A DNA stretch of 64,000 nt from Saccharopolyspora erythraea. Lineage in GTDB: Bacteria; Actinomycetota; Actinomycetes; Mycobacteriales; Pseudonocardiaceae. The notes below the pieces were generated by a model. It searched no databases, had not been told where the DNA came from, and saw only the letters and a list, made by a program, of their open reading frames with translations. The translations under genes were made by a program, and so were the position numbers. Each line of letters begins with the position of its first letter. Within the stretch, counting starts at the first letter, position 1. The DNA is taken from positions 5,769,411-5,833,410 of the forward strand of contig NZ_CP054839.1 in NCBI RefSeq assembly GCF_018141105.1. The letters run 5' to 3'. Shown here piece by piece: positions 52,088 through 60,887 of this stretch.

Positions 52088-54451
52088 TCACGGCTGCTCG
52101 CGCTGGGCCACCCAGGTCGCGATCTGCAGGCGGGAGGTGAAGCCGAGCTTGACCAGGATGTGCTCGACGTGGGCTTCCGCGGTGCGTTGGGAAATGACCA
52201 GGCCGGCCGCGATCTCCTTGTTGGACTTGCCCTCGGCGACGAGCGCGGCCACCTCGCGTTCGCGCTTGGTCAGCGGCAGCTCGCCCTCGGGGGTCGTCCC
52301 GGCGTCTGCCGCCCCCCGCGCAGCGGAGGTCTCGCCCAGTGCGTAGGCGACCGTCCGCGCCTGGTCCATCTGCTCGCCTTCCTGGTGCGCGGAGTCGAAA
52401 GCGGCGTCCCGGAGCTGTTCGCGGACCTGCGCCTTGGCCTGTTCGCTCCAGGAGAGCAGCGTTTCGGACCCGAACAGCGGCGAGCCGATCAGGTCCCAGC
52501 GCTTCTCCAGCGCCCCGAACAGCACGGCCGCTCGGCGCGTGTCCCCCTTCGCGGCCGCCACCCAGCCCAGCACCTCGACGCAGCACGCGATCCCGACCAG
52601 ATCGTCGAGCTGCTGTTTCTTGCGCAGCGACGACGACACGTGCTCGGCCGCCTTGTCCGGTTCGCCCGCCGCCCACCACACGACACCGGTGTTCCACTCC
52701 GTCCACGACAGCGCCCAGCGCTCACCGAGCGGTTCGCAGACCGTCCAGCACTCGCTCAGGAAGGCCATCGCCCCGTCGACGTCTCCCCGCAGCCCCGCCG
52801 TCGACGCCTGCAACGCGAAGGTGACCAGCCCGGGGGCCGTCCAGTGCTGCGATGCGCGGTGACGCCTCAGGGCATCGTCGAGCAACGGGCCGGCCACCGC
52901 CAGGTTGCCGTCCCACATCTGCGTGTCGCCGAGGAACTGGATCGCGTGGTTCAGCTCGGCCTCCGCTCCCACCCGCTCGGCGAGGGCCCGGCTCTCCTCC
53001 AGCAGGGCGAGCGACGCGTCGCGGTCGCCGTGCAGGTGGGCGACCCACCCGTTGACCCACAGCGCCCGGGCGCGTTCGGCGCTGGGCTCGGCGTCCAGGG
53101 CCAGGACGCGGTCCAGCCAGTTGCGTCCCTCCCGGACGCAACCGCACGCGACCCAGTACAACCACAGCGCGGCGGTCATGCGCAGACCGGTTCGCGCCTC
53201 GCCCGCGGTGGTGGTGCAGTGCTCCAGCGCGACCCAGAGGTTCGCGCGCTCGACGTTCAGGCGCTCGATCCAGGCGGCCTGGTGCGGACCGGCCGACTCG
53301 GCGTCGGACCGCTCGGCCAGGTGCAGGTAGTGGTCGCGGTGGCGACGGCGCAGCGCCGCCTCACCTCCTGCCTCGGTCAGACGTTCCCGGCCGTACTGGC
53401 GGATCGTCTCCGGCATCCGGTACCGGCTCTGCGCATGGCTGCCCACCCGGGCCAGGATGGACTTGTCGATCAGCCCGGCGATGCCGGTGAACACTTCCCG
53501 GCTCGTCACCCCGTCGCCCGCGCACACGTGTTCGGCGGCGTCGAGGTCGAACTCGCCCGCGAAGACCGAGCAACGCGCCCACAGCCGTTGCTCCTGCTCG
53601 GTGCACAGGTCGAAGCTCCAGTCGACGGCGGCCCGCAGGCTCTGGTGCCGCGGGGCGACCGTGCGCGGCCCGCTGCTGAGCAGGTCGAAGCGGCTCTCCA
53701 GCCGGTCGAGGATGTCGTCGACCGACAGCATGCGCACGCGCACGGCGGCGAGCTCGATCGCCAGGGGGACACCGTCCAGCCGCCTGCACAGCCGGGCGAC
53801 CGCCGACTCGTTGTCCTCGTCGAGCGAGAACTCCGGCAGCACGGCCGCGGCGCGGTCCTCGAACAGGCGCATCGCCTCCTGCGCCTTCGCCGTCCCCGTG
53901 CCGTCTTCGGCGGGCACCGGCAGCGGCGGCACCGGCCAGACCTGTTCCGGGGCGGTCCTGAGCGGCTCCCGGCTGGTCGCGAGCACCCGCAGCCGCGGGG
54001 CGGCGGTCAGCAGGACGGCGGTCAGCCGCCCGCACGCGTCCAGCAGGTGTTCGCAGTTGTCCAGGACGAGCAGCAGGTTCCGGTAGGCGAGGTAGTCCAC
54101 GAGGACCGTCTCGATGTCTCGCGCGGACCGGTCGTGCAGCCCGAGGGCCGCCGCGACGGCGTGCGGCACGAGCGAGGGGTCGTGCACGTCGGCGAGCTCG
54201 ACGAGGTGCGCGCCGTCCTGGAAGGCCCGCCGCAGCTCGTGCGCCACGTGCAGCGCCAGCCTGGACTTGCCGATGCCGCCGAAGCCGGTCAGCGTGACCA
54301 GCCGCGAGTCCGCCAGCGCGCGCCGGAGCCCCGTGGTCGCCTCGCGGCGCCCCACGAAGCTCGTCAGCTCATGAGGAAGACCAGTCACGTCCTGGATGGC
54401 CACCTGCGTCACGACGCACCGCACTCGTCCGCCAACAACAATCGCACCCAT
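52088..54451 (-). CDS. Large ATP-binding LuxR-family regulator
   Basis: A 787-residue regulator of the AfsR/LAL-like class common in actinomycetes. The N-terminal region has a STAND NTPase with P-loop GFGGIGKSRLA (Lys near 62) and a Walker B-like LLLVLDNCEHLLD near 128, followed by a TPR-like helical sensor (about 380-690) and a C-terminal LuxR HTH (LTKREREVAALVAEGKSNKEIAAGLVISQRTAEAHVEHILVKLGF). Such proteins turn on secondary or stress genes. GTG at 54412 (VTQVAIQDVTGLPHELTSF) would be the family-like start; ATG at 54451 is also in frame. A 24-bp palindrome lies upstream. Confidence 0.88.
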   Translation of the reverse strand: MGAIVVGGRVRCVVTQVAIQDVTGLPHELTSFVGRREATTGLRRALADSRLVTLTGFGGIGKSRLALHVAHELRRAFQDGAHLVELADVHDPSLVPHAVAAALGLHDRSARDIETVLVDYLAYRNLLLVLDNCEHLLDACGRLTAVLLTAAPRLRVLATSREPLRTAPEQVWPVPPLPVPAEDGTGTAKAQEAMRLFEDRAAAVLPEFSLDEDNESAVARLCRRLDGVPLAIELAAVRVRMLSVDDILDRLESRFDLLSSGPRTVAPRHQSLRAAVDWSFDLCTEQEQRLWARCSVFAGEFDLDAAEHVCAGDGVTSREVFTGIAGLIDKSILARVGSHAQSRYRMPETIRQYGRERLTEAGGEAALRRRHRDHYLHLAERSDAESAGPHQAAWIERLNVERANLWVALEHCTTTAGEARTGLRMTAALWLYWVACGCVREGRNWLDRVLALDAEPSAERARALWVNGWVAHLHGDRDASLALLEESRALAERVGAEAELNHAIQFLGDTQMWDGNLAVAGPLLDDALRRHRASQHWTAPGLVTFALQASTAGLRGDVDGAMAFLSECWTVCEPLGERWALSWTEWNTGVVWWAAGEPDKAAEHVSSSLRKKQQLDDLVGIACCVEVLGWVAAAKGDTRRAAVLFGALEKRWDLIGSPLFGSETLLSWSEQAKAQVREQLRDAAFDSAHQEGEQMDQARTVAYALGETSAARGAADAGTTPEGELPLTKREREVAALVAEGKSNKEIAAGLVISQRTAEAHVEHILVKLGFTSRLQIATWVAQREQP

Positions 54452-54572
54452 CGTAGGCCGGTCCGCGCGGAACGCTTCCCGCGAACACTACTGGACGGTA
54501 GCCGTCCGGCTCGTGCGGCCAGGAGTGCTCGGAGGCACTGGCGGGCGAAAGGAACCAGAGCCCAAGGTCCCG

Positions 54573-54596
54573 AGAAGGCTACGTACGTAGCCTTCT
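54573..54596. promoter_or_regulatory. Perfect 24-bp palindrome in the divergent region
   Basis: The half-site AGAAGGCTACGT is followed exactly by its inverse, with no spacer, and then by TGGTATTTCTC. It lies 121 bases from the LuxR-type start and 42 bases before the small gene. A zero-spacer perfect palindrome of this length suggests an operator for a dimeric regulator; a terminator is possible, as the tail is T-rich. Confidence 0.5.
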
Positions 54597-54638
54597 TGGT
54601 ATTTCTCCCGTCGTCCTACGGGCCCCTCGCGGGCCAGT

Positions 54639-54929
54639 GTGGAAGTCAACACCAACCCCCCGACCCAGCCCAGGACACCACTCGCCATGTACGTCCACCC
54701 GACACCAGTCACCCCCACCCAGGACGGCCTCGCGTTCGCCCCGCCCCGCGGCGACGGCCTGCACCACAGGCACCACGCGCCACACGTCTACCGCAACCCC
54801 TGCACCCGCACCTGGATCTGCGACCACGAGGGCACCCGCGCCGCTCCCGGACCGGACCGCGCCCGCACCGTGTGCCGGACCCACCTCGACGCCCTCCGGG
54901 TCGCACTGAGCAAGGGCTCCGCCCGCTGA
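54639..54929 (+). CDS. Small Cys/His-containing protein of unknown function
   Basis: I do not recognise this 96-residue protein. Third codon positions are almost all G or C along the frame, which supports a real gene. GTG at 54639 is the first start; ATG at 54687 gives an 80-residue form. The middle is rich in His (GLHHRHHAPHVY) and there is a possible metal site, CTRTWICDHE with a later Cys (RTVCRTH). The C-terminal part is Arg-rich. Its 3' end runs into the remains of the STAS pseudogene on the other strand. Confidence 0.55.
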   Translation: MEVNTNPPTQPRTPLAMYVHPTPVTPTQDGLAFAPPRGDGLHHRHHAPHVYRNPCTRTWICDHEGTRAAPGPDRARTVCRTHLDALRVALSKGSAR

Positions 54930-54944
54930 AGCTCTCGCGACGGC

Positions 54945-55155
54945 GCCTCGGCCGTCGGGCTGCCCTTGCGCGTGCAGCAACAGCTCCAGCCCGGTCACGC
55001 CGATGAAGTTGAGCCGGGTCAGGTCCAACACCACCGTTTCGGCCATCGAGGACCGGGCGGACAGCAGTTTCGTGCAGCCTGGGAGCGGCGCTGGAGTCCA
55101 CGTTGCCGCCGACCCGGACCACCACCGACGTGCTCGTCGGCAACCCCCACCGCAC
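54945..55155 (-). pseudogene. Frameshifted, truncated STAS-domain (anti-sigma factor antagonist) gene
   Basis: Read on the minus strand from ATG 55155, frame A encodes SVVVRVGGNVDSSAAPRLHE, the start of a STAS domain. Near 55041-55044 (GGCC on the plus strand) the frame breaks; moving one base restores AETVVLDLTRLNFIGVTGLE, the core with the phosphorylatable region of RsbV/SpoIIAA-type antagonists. One extra base there explains it. After LELLLHAQ the similarity ends, so the C-terminal third is missing too. It is a relic of a general stress-sigma control gene. Confidence 0.7.
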
Positions 55156-55291
55156 CGGCCGACATCACCATGTCCACCCCTGGCCGAAATCGTGGCTTCA
55201 GCCCGCCAGGCCGGTAAAGTGCCGGAAACGGCGGAACGCACCGAGGACGAGCAGACCGGCCACGCGGCCGGGCAGACCTGGAGCACGCGGC

Positions 55292-56149
55292 ATGACGCAG
55301 GTCGGGGTTCGGTTGACCGACGCGATGGAAACCTCGCTGATCATGTTGTACGGGCTGGCCATGGACGCCCGCACGGAGCCGGCGATCCTCGGTGACGCGA
55401 TGGCCCTGCGGGCCTTCGAAAGGGTCGACTACGACTTCACACGCCTGAAAACCCCGCTGGTCTCGGCGAAGAACATGCGGACCAGCGTCGCGGCCCGCGC
55501 GAAGCACTTCGACACCTGGGCCGCGGAGTTCCTCGCGGCACATCGACAAGCCACGGTGCTGCACCTGGGCGCCGGGCTGGATCCCCGGGTGTGGCGGGTC
55601 GATCCCGGGCCCGGAGTGCGCTGGTACGACATCGACTACCCCGCAGTCGTGGAAGCGCGGGAAAAGCTCTTTCCCACGCGCCCGAACTACTCGCTGATCG
55701 CCTCGTCGGTGACCGACCCCGGGTGGCTGGAGCAGATCCCGGCCGACCGGCCGGTGCTGGCCATCGCCCAGGGGCTGACCATGTACCTGCGACCCGCTGA
55801 CGGGCATGCGCTCTTCCGCCGGATCACCGACCGATTCCCCGGCGGCACCCTCCTGCTCGACACGCACAACCGGCTCGGCGTTCGTGGCGTCAACAAGGGG
55901 CTGAAGCGCGTCTTCGGAGCACCGCTCCTGCACTGGGCCATCGACGATCCGCACGAGTTGGAACGCGTCAACCCGAGGCTGCGGTGCACCGATGCCGTCA
56001 GCGCCATGTCCCCGGCCCTGGTCGACCAGCTACCGCCCGGCTCGGTACCTCGCGGCTCGACGCTCTTCGGCCACCTCGCCCAGCTCATCCCTCCTGTGCG
56101 CGACCTCAGCCAGTTCGTCCGGTACGAGTTCGACTACGAAGCCTCCTGA
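55292..56149 (+). CDS. Leucine carboxyl methyltransferase-type SAM methyltransferase
   Basis: A 285-residue enzyme of the PPM1/LCMT family (polyketide and other O-methyltransferases). The signature VLHLGAGLDPRVWRVDPGPGVRWYDIDYPAV and the later AIAQGLTMYLRPADGHALF are typical. ATG at 55292 with GGAG about nine bases ahead. Its substrate is unknown; the closest annotated relatives often act in secondary metabolism. It follows the STAS relic on the other strand. Confidence 0.82.
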   Translation: MTQVGVRLTDAMETSLIMLYGLAMDARTEPAILGDAMALRAFERVDYDFTRLKTPLVSAKNMRTSVAARAKHFDTWAAEFLAAHRQATVLHLGAGLDPRVWRVDPGPGVRWYDIDYPAVVEAREKLFPTRPNYSLIASSVTDPGWLEQIPADRPVLAIAQGLTMYLRPADGHALFRRITDRFPGGTLLLDTHNRLGVRGVNKGLKRVFGAPLLHWAIDDPHELERVNPRLRCTDAVSAMSPALVDQLPPGSVPRGSTLFGHLAQLIPPVRDLSQFVRYEFDYEAS

Positions 56150-56329
56150 CATCCCGCGCGGTCATGCGACTGCGCTTCGGCGTCGAGTGTTCGGCACGGC
56201 TTTCCCTTCACTTCAACCATCGCCGGATGTCGCGGACGGATGATGAAGGGAACCACGGATGTGCTGCTGTCACAGATGCAGTGCGACGCGGCATCAGTGC
56301 CAGGTCACCGACCAGAGGGAGACTCCAGC

Positions 56330-57310
56330 ATGTCCGGCCCTGACCACGGTCCGGCCGCCGCGCCGCCGGTGGATGCGGAAACGCAGTCACGAAGCTCCTC
56401 CCCGTCCAGCGCACGGCGCCTCACCCGGCGCCGCTTGCTGCTGGCTACCGGACTGGCAGGCGGAACAGGACTCGGCATCGCCGTCCCGCTGCTCTGGGCC
56501 GACAGCAACACCGGTCCGGCGCTGCACCCCTCCGCCACCCTCACCGACCACACCGCGGGCGTCTTCGGCGTGGCGTTCAGTCCGGACGGCACGCTACTCG
56601 CCACCGCCGGAACCGACAGCACGGTCCGGCTGTGGAATGTGGCCGGACGCAAGCACATCGCCACGCTCACCGGCCATGCCACGGCGGTTGTGAGCGCGAC
56701 GTTCAGTCCGGACGGCCGCCTGCTCGCCACCGCCGGCCAGGACAGCACGGTACGGCTGTGGAACCTGGACAGCCGCCAGCAGATCGCGTCCTTCGACAGC
56801 CGCCCCACGTGGCCCAACAGCCTGTCGTTCAGCCCGGACGGCAGGACACTGGCCTCACCTGCTGGAGACGGCCGCGCGTCCGTACGGCTGTGGGATGTCG
56901 CCGGGCACAAGCAGATCGCGTCCCTCACCGGCCACTCCGACAGCGTCTACGACGCGGCGTTCAGCCCGGACGGCAAGGCGGTGGCCACCGGAGGCCGCGA
57001 CGCCTGGGTGGGCGTGTGGGACGTGGCCACTCAACGGCGGATCGCCGCTTTACACGGCCACACCGAGGAAATCTCCGGCGTGGCCTTCAGCCCGGACGGC
57101 AGGACGCTGGTCTCCGCGGACCTCGACGGATGGGTGCGGCTGTGGGATGTGGCCGACGGCAGGCAGATCGCATCGGTCGCGGCCCACGCGAACGGAGTCC
57201 ACGGGCTCGCCTTCAGCCGGGACGGCCGGATGCTGGCCACCACGAGCGACCACGACCACTGGACCCCCGCGGGTGCCGGTGACACGGTGAAGCTGTGGGA
57301 GATCCGATAG
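56330..57310 (+). CDS. Tat-anchored WD40 repeat protein
   Basis: A 326-residue protein. The N-terminal TRRRLLLATGLAGG near residue 30 is a twin-arginine signal followed by a hydrophobic stretch without an obvious cleavage site, so it probably anchors the protein outside the membrane. The rest is six WD40 repeats with the pattern GVAFSPDG-LATAG-STVRLWNV, about 41 residues each. The repeats are very alike in DNA, as if recently copied. A standalone beta-propeller outside the cell likely binds proteins or other ligands. ATG at 56330 follows GAGGGAGA. Confidence 0.78.
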   Translation: MSGPDHGPAAAPPVDAETQSRSSSPSSARRLTRRRLLLATGLAGGTGLGIAVPLLWADSNTGPALHPSATLTDHTAGVFGVAFSPDGTLLATAGTDSTVRLWNVAGRKHIATLTGHATAVVSATFSPDGRLLATAGQDSTVRLWNLDSRQQIASFDSRPTWPNSLSFSPDGRTLASPAGDGRASVRLWDVAGHKQIASLTGHSDSVYDAAFSPDGKAVATGGRDAWVGVWDVATQRRIAALHGHTEEISGVAFSPDGRTLVSADLDGWVRLWDVADGRQIASVAAHANGVHGLAFSRDGRMLATTSDHDHWTPAGAGDTVKLWEIR

Positions 57311-57689
57311 GACGCCTCCAGGCCGTCCCCGGCTGATCAGAAGACCGCCGCCCTCGGCGTCACTCGACCTTGCGGTGCACGCGGGCGAGGTAGCCGACTT
57401 CGCGGTGTCCCGCTCCCCCTCCGCACCTGCCCCGTCGCGACGTTGACCGCCATTCCGCTGATCGTGCCTGTATCCAACTGTGCCGGTGCGGAGCAGGCTG
57501 CCGCCGTGCCCGGCAGCCGTTCGGCGATCCGACGACGCTGTAACTCGAACGGGTGAGGTCGTCCGGTGGCCCGCCGCCCCGGAATCGAGAATGCAACTGA
57601 TTGCAACCCTTGCTCGGCGCACCGCGGATCGGGTCTGCTGATTCCGCCCCGACGTGATCTGGGTTACACGATGGGGATTGGAGGCAACG
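57311..57689. other. 379-base region before acoX
   Basis: No convincing gene. The direct repeat TGCAACTGATTGCAACC (about 57592-57608) lies about 85 bases before acoX and may be a regulator site. Open frames here show no family signal. Confidence 0.4.
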
Positions 57690-58793
57690 GTGCACCAGGA
57701 CCCCTCAGGCGACGGGCACGTGCCGCCCCCGGGCCCGGCGGGCGAGCTGCCCGTGGTGCCGGGTTCGGCGCTCGGCATCATCGCCAACCCCATGTCCGGC
57801 CGGGACATCCGGCGGCTGGTCGCGCACGCCTCGGTCTTCCCCAACGCCGAGAAGACCAACATGGTCCTGCGCCTGGTGGCCGCCGCCGGCGCGCTGGGCG
57901 TCGAGCGGGTCCTGGTCTCCACCGACGACTTCGGCGTCGCGGGCGGCGTCCTGCGCGCCGCCCGCAAGCGCACCGGGCGGGACCCCGGCCGCTGGCCGCG
58001 ACTGGACTTCTGCGAGCTCGACCCGCTCACCGGAACGGCCGAGGACACCCGCGGGTACGTGCGCCGGATGCGCGCCCAGGGCGCGGAGGTGATCATCGTC
58101 CTCGGCGGCGACGGCACCGTCCGCGCGGCCGCGTCCGAGCTCGGCGACGCCGCGCTGCTGCCGCTGAGCACCGGCACCAACAACGCCTTCCCCGAGATGT
58201 GGGAGGCGACCGTGGCGGGCAGCGCCGCCGCGCTGGTGGCCACCGGCCGGGCGGATGCGACCCGGCAGGCGAAGGTGCTGCACGTCGAGTGCGGCGACCG
58301 GCGCGAGCTCGCCCTGGTCGACGTGTGCGTCTCCACCACCGCGCACGTCGGCGCGCGGGCGCTCTGGCAGGTCGACGAGCTGCGGGAGCTGTACTGCACG
58401 TTCGCCGAGCCGCACGCCATCGGGCTGTCCAGCATCGCCGGGCAGCTGCTGCCGACCGGGCGACACGACCCGGCGGGCGTCGCGATCGAGTTCGCCGGAG
58501 ACCGCCCGTCCAGCCAGGCCGTGCTCGCCCCGATCGCCCCCGGCCGCATCGTCGCCGTGGAGGTCGCCGACGCCCGCCCGCTGCCGCTGGGGCAACGGCG
58601 GGTAAGCGCCACGCCGGCCGGGACCGTCGCCGTCGACGGGGAGCGGGAGCTCGAGTTCGGTCCCGGGACACCGGTCGCGGTCACCCTCTCCGACCAGGGT
58701 CCCCGGGTGGTCGACGTCCGATCGGTGCTGGAGGCCGCCGCGCGGCGGCGGCTGCTGACCCCACCACCGCCGCTCTCGCCGAGGCCGTCATGA
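57690..58793 (+). CDS. acoX: AcoX-like ATP-NAD kinase family protein
   Basis: A 367-residue protein of the diacylglycerol/NAD kinase fold, with ALGIIANPMSGRDIRRLV near residue 25 and the nucleotide motif VLGGDGTVRAA near residue 137, STGTNNAFPE next. AcoX is found at the start of acetoin catabolic operons but its reaction is unproven. GTG at 57690 has GGAGG upstream. It heads acoA, acoB and acoC. Confidence 0.85.
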   Translation: MHQDPSGDGHVPPPGPAGELPVVPGSALGIIANPMSGRDIRRLVAHASVFPNAEKTNMVLRLVAAAGALGVERVLVSTDDFGVAGGVLRAARKRTGRDPGRWPRLDFCELDPLTGTAEDTRGYVRRMRAQGAEVIIVLGGDGTVRAAASELGDAALLPLSTGTNNAFPEMWEATVAGSAAALVATGRADATRQAKVLHVECGDRRELALVDVCVSTTAHVGARALWQVDELRELYCTFAEPHAIGLSSIAGQLLPTGRHDPAGVAIEFAGDRPSSQAVLAPIAPGRIVAVEVADARPLPLGQRRVSATPAGTVAVDGERELEFGPGTPVAVTLSDQGPRVVDVRSVLEAAARRRLLTPPPPLSPRPS

Positions 58794-58866
58794 GGCCCCG
58801 GGCCGAGGTCGTGCCGCGGGCGGGCCGCCCGCGGCGCTTCGCACTGCACATCGCGGGAGGATGATC

Positions 58867-59856
58867 ATGACCGGAACCCTTCGGCCGACCGGCGCGCTGG
58901 ACGCCACCGCGCTGCTGGACGGCTACCGCACGATGCGCACGATCCGCGAGTTCGAGGAGCGGGTGCACGAGGAGTTCGCAAAGGGCGACATCCCCGGGTT
59001 CGTGCACCTCTACGCCGGCGAGGAAGCCTCGGCCACCGGCGTCTGCACCCACCTCGACGACCGGGACTCGATCGCCAGCACCCACCGCGGCCACGGCCAC
59101 TGCATCGCCAAGGGCGTGGACGTCACCGAGATGATGGCCGAGATCTACGGCCGCAGGACCGGCGCGTGCAAGGGCAAGGGCGGCTCGATGCACATCGCCG
59201 ACCTCAGCAAGGGCATGCTCGGCGCCAACGGGATCGTCGGCGGCGGCCCGCCGCTGATCTGCGGCACCGCGCTGGCCGCCAAGCAGCAGGGCACCGGCGG
59301 CGTCGGCGTCGCGTTCTTCGGCGACGGCGCCAGCAACCAGGGCAGCACGCTGGAGGCGATGAACCTCGCCTCGGTGTGGAACCTGCCCGCGGTCTTCGTC
59401 GCCGAGAACAACGGCTACGCCGAGGCCACCGCCGCCACCTGGTCGGTGGCCGCCGACAACATCGCCGACCGGGCGGCGGGCTTCGGGATGCCCGGCGTCA
59501 TCGTCGACGGCTTCGACTTCTTCGCCGTGCACGAGGCCGCGGGCGAGGCGGTCCAGCGGGCCCGCGACGGCGGCGGGCCGACGCTGATCGAGGTCAAGCT
59601 CACCCGCTACTACGGCCACTTCGAGGGCGACCAGCAGACCTACCGCGGCGACGAGGTCGCGCGGGCGCGGGCCGAGCTGGACTGCCTGAAGACCTTCCGC
59701 AGCCGGGTGACCGCGGCGGGGCAGCTGACCGACGAGCAGCTCGACGCCGTCGACCGCGAGGTCGCCGAGCTGATCGACCACGCCGTGGCCGCGGCGCTGG
59801 AGGCGCCCAAGCCGACCGGCGACGACCTCGAGACCGACGTCTACATCTCCTACTGA
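58867..59856 (+). CDS. acoA: Acetoin:DCPIP oxidoreductase (acetoin dehydrogenase) E1 alpha
   Basis: A 329-residue thiamine-diphosphate E1 alpha subunit. The TPP motif GDGASNQGSTLEAMNLASVW is near residue 152, HRGHGHCIAKG carries a catalytic-region His, and GACKGKGGSMHIAD is the family core. It works with AcoB and AcoC to convert acetoin to acetaldehyde and acetyl-CoA. ATG at 58867 is six bases after GGGAGG; the ATG at 58861 abuts the ribosome site. No lipoamide dehydrogenase (AcoL) is in the window, so the general E3 may serve. Confidence 0.88.
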   Translation: MTGTLRPTGALDATALLDGYRTMRTIREFEERVHEEFAKGDIPGFVHLYAGEEASATGVCTHLDDRDSIASTHRGHGHCIAKGVDVTEMMAEIYGRRTGACKGKGGSMHIADLSKGMLGANGIVGGGPPLICGTALAAKQQGTGGVGVAFFGDGASNQGSTLEAMNLASVWNLPAVFVAENNGYAEATAATWSVAADNIADRAAGFGMPGVIVDGFDFFAVHEAAGEAVQRARDGGGPTLIEVKLTRYYGHFEGDQQTYRGDEVARARAELDCLKTFRSRVTAAGQLTDEQLDAVDREVAELIDHAVAAALEAPKPTGDDLETDVYISY

Positions 59857-59873
59857 GCCCCGGGAGGACCGAC

Positions 59874-60887
59874 ATGGCACGCACCATCAGCTACCGAGAA
59901 GCGCTCAACGAGGCACTGGTCCAGGAGATGGAGCGCGACCAGAGCGTCATCGTCATGGGCGAGGACAACGCGGGCGGTGCCGGGGCGCCCGGCGCCGACG
60001 ACGCCTGGGGCGGCGTCCTCGGCGTGACCAAGGGACTCTACGACCGCTTCCCCGGCCGGGTGCTGGACACCCCGATCACCGAGTCGGCGTTCGTCGGCGC
60101 CGCCATCGGCGCGGCCACCCGCGGCATGCGGCCGGTGGCCGAGCTGATGTTCATCGACTTCCTCGGGGTGTGCCTGGACCAGATCTACAACCAGGCCGCC
60201 AAGTTCCGGTACATGTTCGGCGGCAAGGCCGTCACACCGGTGGTCATCCGCACCATGTACGGGGCGGGGCTGCGCGCGGCGGCGCAGCACTCGCAGTCGC
60301 TGTACCCGATCTTCACCCACATCCCCGGGCTGAAGGTGGTCCTGCCGTCGTCGCCGTACGAGGCCAAGGGCCTGCTGACCACCGCGATCCGCGACAACGA
60401 CCCGGTGATCTTCTGCGAGCACAAGGCGCTCTACGACACCACCGGCGAGGTCCCCGAGGAGCCGTACACGATTCCCTTCGGCGAGGCCGACATCGTGCGC
60501 GAGGGCGACGACCTGACCATCGTCGCGTTCGGCCGGATGGTCTCGGTGGCCGCCGAGGCCGCCGACGAGCTGGCGCGGTCGGGAGTGCGCTGCGAGGTCA
60601 TCGACCCCCGCACGACCAGCCCGCTCGACGAGGAGACGATCCTGGAAAGCGTCGAGAACACCGGGCGGCTGGTGATCGTCGACGAGGCCACGCCGCGGTG
60701 CAACCTGGCCACCGACGTCTCGGCGCTGGTGGCCCGGCAGGCGTTCGGCTCACTGCTCGCGCCGATCGAGATGGTCACCCCGCCGCACACCCCGGTGCCG
60801 TTCAGCGACGTGCTGGAGGACCTCTACATCCCGGACGCGCAGCGGGTGGTCAACGCGGTCAAGAACGTGATGAGCTGGGAGCGCTGA
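59874..60887 (+). CDS. acoB: Acetoin dehydrogenase E1 beta
   Basis: A 337-residue E1 beta subunit with TISYREALNEALVQEMERD, GEDNAGGAGAP, AAAQHSQSLYPIFTHIPGLKVVLPSSPYEAKGLL and IDPRTTSPLDEETI, all typical of the pyruvate/acetoin E1 beta family. ATG at 59874 with GGGAGGAC ahead, 17 bases after acoA. The stop is directly followed by the ATG of acoC. Confidence 0.9.
   Translation: MARTISYREALNEALVQEMERDQSVIVMGEDNAGGAGAPGADDAWGGVLGVTKGLYDRFPGRVLDTPITESAFVGAAIGAATRGMRPVAELMFIDFLGVCLDQIYNQAAKFRYMFGGKAVTPVVIRTMYGAGLRAAAQHSQSLYPIFTHIPGLKVVLPSSPYEAKGLLTTAIRDNDPVIFCEHKALYDTTGEVPEEPYTIPFGEADIVREGDDLTIVAFGRMVSVAAEAADELARSGVRCEVIDPRTTSPLDEETILESVENTGRLVIVDEATPRCNLATDVSALVARQAFGSLLAPIEMVTPPHTPVPFSDVLEDLYIPDAQRVVNAVKNVMSWER

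Noticed and set aside
57337-57606. An 89-codon minus-strand frame in the gap before acoX
   Set aside because: No ribosome site, no family match and overlap with the probable acoX promoter region.
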